The notes under the pieces are model-generated. The model was not told where the DNA came from. It was given only the letters and a program-made list of their open reading frames with translations, and did no database searches. From DASVFB01 sp036380275 (GTDB lineage: Bacteria > Actinomycetota > Thermoleophilia > Gaiellales > Gaiellaceae), in contig DASVFB010000306.1 in assembly GCA_036380275.1 (NCBI GenBank), forward strand, positions 1-19,090: a DNA stretch of 19,090 bases. Direction: 5' to 3'. How positions within the stretch are numbered: position 1 is the first letter of the stretch; each line of letters opens with the position of its first letter. The translations under genes and the position numbers were made by a program. This document shows positions 14,419-19,090 of the stretch, in pieces.

Positions 14419-16971
14419 TTACCCCTCGGCGAGATCGCTCGCCTGCTCGAGCAGGGCGTTCCCCTGCTCGAGCCAGGCCTGCGCGTCCTTCTTGTCGATC
14501 TTCTGGTTGTTGAACGCGGCGTTGTACAGCGCGGCCCGGATCTTGTCCGCAAGCGCATCGCGCTGCGTCGTCAGGCTCGCGATGTCGTTCTCGACGTTCG
14601 TGTAGGTCGCATCACCGGGCGAGTCGCTCGCCAGCGCCCTCGTCGATGCGGTCAGCGTGTCCTTCGCGAACTGGCCGAACGACGCGTTCAGCTGCTTGTA
14701 GAGGCCACCGAGCCTCTCGACGTCGCCGTGGTGCTTGTGCAGTGCCTTTGGCACGGCGTCGCCTCTCAGGATCTCCGTGACGACGCGGCCGTCGGACACG
14801 TACGAGTCCTTCAGCCCGAGCAGTGCGAGGATTGTCGGTCGCACGTCCGTGTGATCGGTCCAGAGCTTCTTGTCCGGCTTCCCCTTCTTGATGCCCGGCC
14901 CGACCCAGCCGATCCACGTCGTGGCAACCTCCGGCTGGATACCGCCGTGGTTCCACGCGAATGTCGAGAAGGCATTGGGCGCAGGCAGGAAGAGGCAGTT
15001 GTCGAGGTTGTTACCGGCGCACGGCACCGTCGACGACGCGTTCAGGAAGTAGTCGCCCTGCGCGAACGGCGTGAACGTCGGCGTCCGTGCTGGGTCGGCC
15101 GTCACCATGTGCAGCGTCTTCATCTCGACCGGGTCGGCCATCGCTGCGAACAGGTCCTCCTTCACCCCGTTCAGCGGATTGGTGACGTTCATGGCCGACA
15201 TCACCTTCTCGAGGGCGCGGGCGTTCGCCTGGTCCGTAGCCGCGTTGCCGGTCTTGTTGGCGTAGACGTTCGGCGCCATGTCGCTGTGGACGCTGAAGTT
15301 CGTCGTGGCGGTTGTGCCGTGAGCGGCGTTGTAGGTCGCGACGAGCCGCTTCAAGTCGCCGTTCACCTCGGTGACCGCGTGGCCCGGTGCGGTGTACGTG
15401 CACGCGACGTGAACTCCGTCACAGGCCGGGTTGTCCGGAGCGGTGCCGGCGAAGTGGTCGCCCTCCTCGACGGTGATCGCGAACAGCGTGTTGTCCTTCG
15501 TGATCCCGTCGTCCTTGAGGCGCGCGAAGAAGTCGCCGAACGCCTTGTCGTAGTCGCGGAGCTGCTGGACATAGCCGGCCTCGCCTGGGCCGTACGCGAC
15601 GTGGATGTCGCCCGAGTTGCCGTGGTTGTCGTGTGCGTCGGAGATGTAGGCAAACGTGATCGGCACGCCGTTTTCCTGCATCTGCGCGACCTCGCCCAGC
15701 GTGTTCCGCGCGTACATCCCGTCGAAGCCCGGGAAGCCGCACTGGCCGAACGGATCGACAATCGAATGGCCCGGGCCGTTCGTGTCGTTCACGCAGGCCG
15801 AGCCGGAGTTCACGGCGGGGTTGACGTACTTCGCTCCGAACAGGCCCTTGAAGCCGGTGTAGCCGCCCATCTCGTCCGGGAGCGAGTCCGTCTTCGCGTT
15901 GGAGTTGCCGACGCAGAGGCTGGTCGAAGCGTTGCCGCAGTGGATCGCGATGCCGACGAAGTCGGTCTGCGCCTTCGCCCGCCTGGCCGTCCCTGCGGGA
16001 GAGACCTGCGAGTCCGCGCCTTCCGTCCATTCGGGCGATCCCGCGCCGAAGACCTTCGTCATGTCGCCGGTCGGATCGGTCGCGTTCGGGCCGTAGACGG
16101 TGGTGTTGGGCGCGTGTGCCTTGGTGAGCCCGCTCGTCAGGTTGAGCGTGCCGGCATTGCCGCTACCGGCGACGATGCTCGCGATCACCGCGGTCTCGGC
16201 GTTCGCGTCCTGGTCGAACGTGATCGTCTGACCGGCGGCGAACCCACCGCGGTTGGCGACGTTGGCGCTCGTTGCGCCGACATTCGTTTGCGCCGTCAGC
16301 GTCGTGGGGCCGCCTCTGAAGACGAGCGCAGTGTTGTTCTCGAGCACCGTGTTCGCCACGCCGACGTTGCCGACGTCGCAACCCGCGCGGGCGAACGGAA
16401 CCCACGGCGCGGGGGTGTTGCGCACCGCACCTGTGCCTCCGAGCGAGACCGGGTCGTTGTTGACCATGTTGTAGTTCGTGTCGCCGGGCGGAGTGGCCGG
16501 AGGCACAGGGTTGCCGGCGTCGGTCAGGTCGGTCCAGTACTTGAACGTGGACGAGAAGCCGCTCGTGCCGTCCGTCCTGAAGAAGTTGTACGAGTTCGAC
16601 ACGGCCTGGCCGTGCCGGTCGGGATAGAGGCCGGTGAGCGTGCTGAGGATGCCGCCACCCGTGTGCGAGATCAAAATGGTGTGGTCATTCGTGTCGAGGG
16701 TGCCGTTGTTCCTGATGAAGTTCAGGAGGTTCGGCATCTGCTCCAGGTCCGACGGGACGTTCGGGTTGTCGCGCAAGAAGTGCACGTTGTCGAACTGGAG
16801 GTAGATGAGGTGCTTGATCGTGCCCTTCTCGCCGAGCTGACAGCTCCCGGCGGCCGATGGATGAGGGCCCTTCTTCGCGTGAGTGCCCTGCGCCGCGGAC
16901 GTGAACGCGGCGGCCAGGACTACGACCGCGGCGAGCGCAGTGAGCGCGCCGAATCTTCCTCTTCGTTTCAT
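14419..16971 (-). CDS. Exported NPP-like phosphoesterase with inserted beta domain
   Basis: An 850-aa protein with a signal peptide (RRGRFGAL, then TALAAVVVLAAAFTSAAQG, residues 3-29). It belongs to the alkaline phosphatase superfamily. Seen: D61 in YLQFDN, T104 as probable nucleophile (nine residues before TGLYPDRHG, the same spacing as in NPP enzymes), a D445/H450 region (ISDAHDNHG), EEGDH with D505/H506, WNHGG with H675, and GWVGPGIKKG followed by DHTDVRPTIL. Residues about 222-294 interrupt the phosphatase fold with a beta-rich module of a kind seen in other exported proteins. A helical, charged C-terminus follows from about 745. The substrate is unknown; a phosphodiester or phospholipid headgroup is plausible. 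The ATG at 16971 has an AAGGGGG ribosome site. It is followed by a strong hairpin and then the fusion phosphoesterase. Confidence 0.88.
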   Translation of the reverse strand: MKRRGRFGALTALAAVVVLAAAFTSAAQGTHAKKGPHPSAAGSCQLGEKGTIKHLIYLQFDNVHFLRDNPNVPSDLEQMPNLLNFIRNNGTLDTNDHTILISHTGGGILSTLTGLYPDRHGQAVSNSYNFFRTDGTSGFSSTFKYWTDLTDAGNPVPPATPPGDTNYNMVNNDPVSLGGTGAVRNTPAPWVPFARAGCDVGNVGVANTVLENNTALVFRGGPTTLTAQTNVGATSANVANRGGFAAGQTITFDQDANAETAVIASIVAGSGNAGTLNLTSGLTKAHAPNTTVYGPNATDPTGDMTKVFGAGSPEWTEGADSQVSPAGTARRAKAQTDFVGIAIHCGNASTSLCVGNSNAKTDSLPDEMGGYTGFKGLFGAKYVNPAVNSGSACVNDTNGPGHSIVDPFGQCGFPGFDGMYARNTLGEVAQMQENGVPITFAYISDAHDNHGNSGDIHVAYGPGEAGYVQQLRDYDKAFGDFFARLKDDGITKDNTLFAITVEEGDHFAGTAPDNPACDGVHVACTYTAPGHAVTEVNGDLKRLVATYNAAHGTTATTNFSVHSDMAPNVYANKTGNAATDQANARALEKVMSAMNVTNPLNGVKEDLFAAMADPVEMKTLHMVTADPARTPTFTPFAQGDYFLNASSTVPCAGNNLDNCLFLPAPNAFSTFAWNHGGIQPEVATTWIGWVGPGIKKGKPDKKLWTDHTDVRPTILALLGLKDSYVSDGRVVTEILRGDAVPKALHKHHGDVERLGGLYKQLNASFGQFAKDTLTASTRALASDSPGDATYTNVENDIASLTTQRDALADKIRAALYNAAFNNQKIDKKDAQAWLEQGNALLEQASDLAEG
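16090..16308 (-). other. Inserted beta-rich module within the 850-aa phosphoesterase
   Basis: This codes for residues about 222-294. The pattern is a GATSANVAN strand, GGFAAGQTITF, an AETAVIASIV strand, TLNLTSGLTKAH and a closing TVYG. I recall the same order (GATxIxVxS, GFxxGQxIxI, AExxxIxxV, TLxLxxxLxxAHxxGTxV) as a small adhesion- or binding-like module in many actinobacterial secreted proteins. It lies between the NPP nucleophile region and the metal-site motifs. Confidence 0.6.
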
Positions 16972-16990
16972 GACGTTCCCCCTTTTTCGA

Positions 16991-17014
16991 CGCCCGCCTT
17001 GAAATTTGCGGGCG
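16991..17014. promoter_or_regulatory. Inverted repeat upstream of the 850-aa phosphoesterase gene
   Basis: CGCCCGC at 16991-16997 and GCGGGCG at 17008-17014 are perfect 7-bp complements with a 10-nt AT-rich spacer. They lie 20-43 bp upstream of the ATG, just before the AAGGGGG ribosome site. It could be a leader hairpin or an operator. The function is not evident. Confidence 0.3.
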
Positions 17015-17073
17015 CGAATCTAACTGACGGTGGACGCATCATGCGGAGGAAAGGTGGATAAGGCACGCGAGAC

Positions 17074-18051
17074 GTGGGCACACTCACGGCGATGGTCCGA
17101 GCGGCGGTAATCGCGGCTGCGAGCGCCCTTGCACTGGGCGGCGCCTCACTGCCGCTCAAGACCGTCGCCACGCGTCCGCTCCCGGGCGGGAGCTCGCGCC
17201 TCGACTACGCGAGCATCGACTCCAAGCAGCACCGGCTGTACATCTCGCACCTCGGCGGCGGCCTCGTGATCGTCTTCGACACGAAGGCGCGCCGGGTCGT
17301 GAAGTCGATCCCGGTGCCCGGAGCGCACGGAGTCCTCGTGGTGCCGTCGCTCCACCGCGTGTTCGCGTCGGCGACCGACGATCGCCAGCTCGTGACGATC
17401 GACGCGCGGACGAACACGGTCGTGTCGCGTGCCCCTGCCGGCGAGTACCCGGACGGGATCGCGTACGACTCCGCCGACCACCGCATCTACGTGTCCGACG
17501 AGTCAGGGAGCGCCGAGATCGTCTTCAATGCGGGCGGTCGCCGCATCGGCTCCGTGCCGCTCGGCGGCGCGGCCGGCAACGTGCAGTACGACCCCGTCCC
17601 TGGTCGCGTGCTCGTCGACGTCCAATCCCGTAACGAGCTCGCCGTGATCAGCACGCGCACCAACCGCGTCATGCGCCGCATCTCGCTGCCTGGATGCGAC
17701 CATCCGCACGGCCTCCTCGTCGACGCGCCGAGGCGTCTCGCGTTCGTCGCGTGCGACGGGAACGCGAAGCTGCTGACACTCGACCTCGGCCGGATGAAGA
17801 TCATCGGCACGGCCGACGTCGGCGACAGCCCGGACGTGCTCGCCTTCGACCAGTCGCTGCGCAGGCTCTACGTCTCGGCGGAGAGCGGAAACGTTGCGGT
17901 CTTCGCCGAGCGCGGGCGCACGCTGAAGAAGCTCGGACAGGCGTTCCTCGCGCCCGAGGCGCACACCGTCGCGGTCGACTCGAGCACGCACCTCGTGTAC
18001 TTCCCGCTCCAGGACGGGCCGACGCTCCGCATCATGAAGCCGACAGGCTGA
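17074..18051 (+). CDS. Exported seven-bladed YVTN-type beta-propeller protein
   Basis: A 325-aa protein with an N-terminal signal sequence (VRAAVIAAASALALGGASL, about residues 8-26) and then seven repeats of about 40 residues. Each repeat has a D-x2-x-x-RLYIS-like strand and a V-x-x-x-D-x-x-x-x-V strand, as in DSKQHRLYIS, DSADHRIYVS and DQSLRRLYVS. This is the YVTN/NHL/SMP-30-like propeller pattern. No catalytic residues can be assigned; such proteins often bind partners or quinone-type cofactors. I took the GTG at 17074, with a weak AAGG upstream; an ATG at 17092 is the alternative start. It is divergent from the phosphoesterase gene (102 bp between starts) and convergent with the cupredoxin gene. 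Confidence 0.85.
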   Translation: MGTLTAMVRAAVIAAASALALGGASLPLKTVATRPLPGGSSRLDYASIDSKQHRLYISHLGGGLVIVFDTKARRVVKSIPVPGAHGVLVVPSLHRVFASATDDRQLVTIDARTNTVVSRAPAGEYPDGIAYDSADHRIYVSDESGSAEIVFNAGGRRIGSVPLGGAAGNVQYDPVPGRVLVDVQSRNELAVISTRTNRVMRRISLPGCDHPHGLLVDAPRRLAFVACDGNAKLLTLDLGRMKIIGTADVGDSPDVLAFDQSLRRLYVSAESGNVAVFAERGRTLKKLGQAFLAPEAHTVAVDSSTHLVYFPLQDGPTLRIMKPTG

Positions 18052-18085
18052 CGTTCCGGGCGAGGCTCACGCCCCGCCCGGAACG
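18052..18085. terminator. Hairpin terminator shared by convergent propeller and cupredoxin genes
   Basis: CGTTCCGGGCG at 18052-18062 and CGCCCGGAACG at 18075-18085 form a perfect 11-bp stem. It continues past one mismatch with GGC/GCC around a 4-nt loop. It begins directly after the propeller TGA and ends 9 bp before the end of the convergent gene. No U-tract is present on either side. Its position suggests bidirectional use. Confidence 0.65.
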
Positions 18086-18094
18086 CGGATCGAC

Positions 18095-18835
18095 TTACGT
18101 GACGCTCAGTGCGCCGTTCATGCCGAAGCTGTCGTGGAACGGCACGTCACACGTGTAGTTCTTCGAGCCTTGGGTGAGCTGCACAGCCCAGGTCTCCGTG
18201 CCTCCAGGCGCCATGATCGTCCCCGACTTGATTCCGACGAGCGAGAAGTTGTGTTGCACCTGGCCGTCGTTCTTGATGTTGAACTGGATGCAACCGGCCG
18301 GAACCGACGACTGGGAGAGGGTGAACTTGTACTCGGTCATGCTGACGTTGATCGTCGACGTCGGACTCGTGCACGTCACCGGCGTGGTCGTGGTCGTCCC
18401 GGTCGTGGTCGTCGCGGTCGTCGCGGTCGTGGTCGTATGGACGGTGGTGACCGGCGGTGTCACGCCGACGCCGAACGTCCCCTTCATCCCGATGGCCGCG
18501 TGGCCCTTGACCGTGCAGACGTAGCCGAACTTCCCCTTCTTCTTGAAAACGACTTTCACCGTGGCGGACTGCCCGGGCTTGAGCAGCTTCGTCTTCTTAC
18601 CCGCGATCTTGAAGTCGTGCTCGATCTTTCCCTTGTTCGTGACCTTGAAGATCACGGTCGTTCCCTTGGGAACCGATCTCTTGGACAGGACAAACTTGAA
18701 CTCTTTCGCCGTGACCTTGATCGTCACGGTCTTGGAGGCCGAAGACCCCGCGCTGATCGCCGCAATCGCGAACGGTGCCGCCACCCCCACGGCCCCGACG
18801 ACAAGGAGTGCGAGCGCAATACGAACTCGTTGCAA
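18095..18835 (-). CDS. Exported tandem cupredoxin protein with Thr-rich linker
   Basis: A 246-aa protein with a signal sequence (LALLVVGAVGVAAPFAIAAI, about residues 8-27) and two plastocyanin/azurin-like domains joined by a Thr-rich linker (about 126-153). Each domain keeps a full type 1 copper ligand set with identical C-x4-H-x4-M spacing: H73, C107, H112 and M117 in the first; H195, C229, H234 and M239 in the second. C155 and C182 may form a disulfide. It is probably a periplasm- or surface-located electron carrier or copper-binding protein; partners are not evident. The start is a TTG at 18835 with GGGAGG about 7 nt upstream, and no better start is in frame. The 85 bp upstream holds a TTTACA that could be a -35, but no convincing -10. 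Confidence 0.88.
   Translation of the reverse strand: MQRVRIALALLVVGAVGVAAPFAIAAISAGSSASKTVTIKVTAKEFKFVLSKRSVPKGTTVIFKVTNKGKIEHDFKIAGKKTKLLKPGQSATVKVVFKKKGKFGYVCTVKGHAAIGMKGTFGVGVTPPVTTVHTTTTATTATTTTGTTTTTPVTCTSPTSTINVSMTEYKFTLSQSSVPAGCIQFNIKNDGQVQHNFSLVGIKSGTIMAPGGTETWAVQLTQGSKNYTCDVPFHDSFGMNGALSVT
18382..18448. repeat. Low-complexity GTCGTG/GTCGCG-type repeat coding for the Thr linker
   Basis: Short GGTCGT-like units recur here and read as ACC and ACG threonine codons, with a few Ala and Gly codons, on the minus strand. This is a coding simple repeat that may vary in length between strains. It is not a CRISPR array: there are no spacers and the period is only 3-6 bp. Confidence 0.7.
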
Positions 18836-18920
18836 CGAAAACCTCCCTTGAGTGACCTCGATTCAGGCCTGCCCGACGCTACCAGAGCAAAACGTACATC
18901 CCGTTATGACGCTGTAAAGA

Positions 18921-18949
18921 CCGGGGGCGGCCGTTGCGGCCGCCCCCGG
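18921..18949 (-). terminator. Intrinsic terminator after the partial right-edge gene
   Basis: CCGGGGGCGGCC at 18921-18932 and GGCCGCCCCCGG at 18938-18949 make a perfect 12-bp stem with a 5-nt loop. On the minus strand it is followed by TCTTTAC, a partial U-rich run. It lies 31 bp past the stop of the gene entering from the right edge and upstream of the cupredoxin leader. Confidence 0.8.
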
Positions 18950-18980
18950 AAATTGAAATTGACCCGAATGGGTTAGTTGG

Positions 18981-19090
18981 TTACGGAAGCACGAACGTGT
19001 AGATGGAGTCGTCGCGCAACCGGGCCCCGTTCGTGAGGCCGAGCGGCCGCGACACGTCGTTGTGGCTCTGGCCACCGACGGCCACCGACA
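18981..19090 (-). CDS. 3' end of an unidentified protein (partial)
   Basis: The last 35 codons of a minus-strand gene entering from the right edge, ending in TAA at 18981-18983. The visible C-terminus includes GGQSHNDVSRPLG and, near the end, DDSIYTFVLP. I do not recognise the family. The strand-like ending and strong terminator downstream support a real gene. Whether it shares a promoter with anything in this window cannot be seen. Confidence 0.6.
   Translation of the reverse strand, partial: SVAVGGQSHNDVSRPLGLTNGARLRDDSIYTFVLP

Noticed and set aside
12735..14513. A 592-codon plus-strand open frame opposite the fusion phosphoesterase
   Set aside because: Same reason: low-complexity Arg/Val composition and no recognisable motif, opposite a well-supported gene.
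14283..14558. N-terminal extension of the fusion phosphoesterase frame
   Set aside because: It crosses the terminator and leader of the neighbouring gene and lacks protein character. The ATG at 14282 begins a standard signal peptide after a good ribosome site.
14089..17061. A 990-codon open frame on the plus strand opposite the 850-aa phosphoesterase
   Set aside because: It is antisense to a gene with a clear signal peptide and catalytic motifs. Its translation is Arg/Val/Asp-rich with no domain pattern, as expected from high-GC mirror frames.
17041..17061. Six-codon reading frame (MRRKGG) before the propeller gene
   Set aside because: Too short, without its own ribosome site or any linked hairpin; expected by chance.
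18382..18448. Repeated hexamers resembling a repeat array
   Set aside because: The period is 3-6 bp, without spacers and in frame with a Thr-rich linker, so it is coding low complexity and not a CRISPR array or recombination site.
1..19090. Signs of a mobile element, defence island or secondary-metabolite cluster
   Set aside because: I found no transposase, integrase, tRNA-flanked repeat, nuclease/helicase pair or biosynthetic megasynthase; the content reads as ordinary chromosome with a few unusual genes.

Overview
This is 19.1 kb of gene-dense, GC-rich bacterial chromosome. GTG and TTG starts are common, junctions are very tight, and several genes encode Sec-exported proteins. The gene set suggests a soil or freshwater actinobacterium, with Thermoleophilia as a plausible class: nadBCA with a divergent NrtR-like regulator, rsgA, very large secreted alkaline-phosphatase-superfamily enzymes, and a Thr-rich two-domain cupredoxin protein. 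That placement is inferred from style and gene content, as there is no rRNA or marker phylogeny here. I see no insertion sequence, CRISPR array, tRNA or prophage gene, and no gene-free stretch longer than about 150 bp.

Left third (1-6108), metabolism. A PLP-dependent decarboxylase-family gene (+) converges with a minus-strand operon of nadB, nadC, nadA and an HMG-CoA-lyase-like gene. The nad genes overlap each other and encode the route from aspartate to nicotinate mononucleotide. Divergent from nadB, with start codons only 2 bp apart, is a Nudix plus winged-helix protein of NrtR type with a degenerate Nudix box. It is very probably the NAD regulator of this operon.

Middle (6105-10509). The regulator gene overlaps a gene for an exported, 18-cysteine, His-rich repeat protein of unknown role. 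Next comes rsgA, whose leader carries an 11-codon open reading frame and a hairpin that can mask Shine-Dalgarno sequences. An orphan ABC-type sugar-binding protein lies on the minus strand. Divergent from it is an odd in-frame chimera: about 54 codons of a methyltransferase N-terminus joined to a signal peptide and a membrane-anchored extracellular protein that may bind copper.

Right half (10506-19090), secreted proteins. Two very large exported phosphoesterases lie in tandem on the minus strand. One is a 1258-aa fusion of an NPP-type phosphodiesterase with a complete UshA-like 5'-nucleotidase. The other is an 850-aa NPP-like phosphoesterase with an inserted beta domain. Together they look like an extracellular phosphate-scavenging or nucleotide-hydrolysing pair. 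A seven-bladed YVTN-type propeller (+), a tandem cupredoxin protein (-) and the 3' end of an unidentified gene (-) follow. Perfect hairpins mark four 3' ends or gene junctions.

The best leads are the compressed nad/NrtR divergon, the methyltransferase/secreted-protein chimera, the Cys/His repeat protein, the phosphodiesterase-nucleotidase fusion and the rsgA leader.
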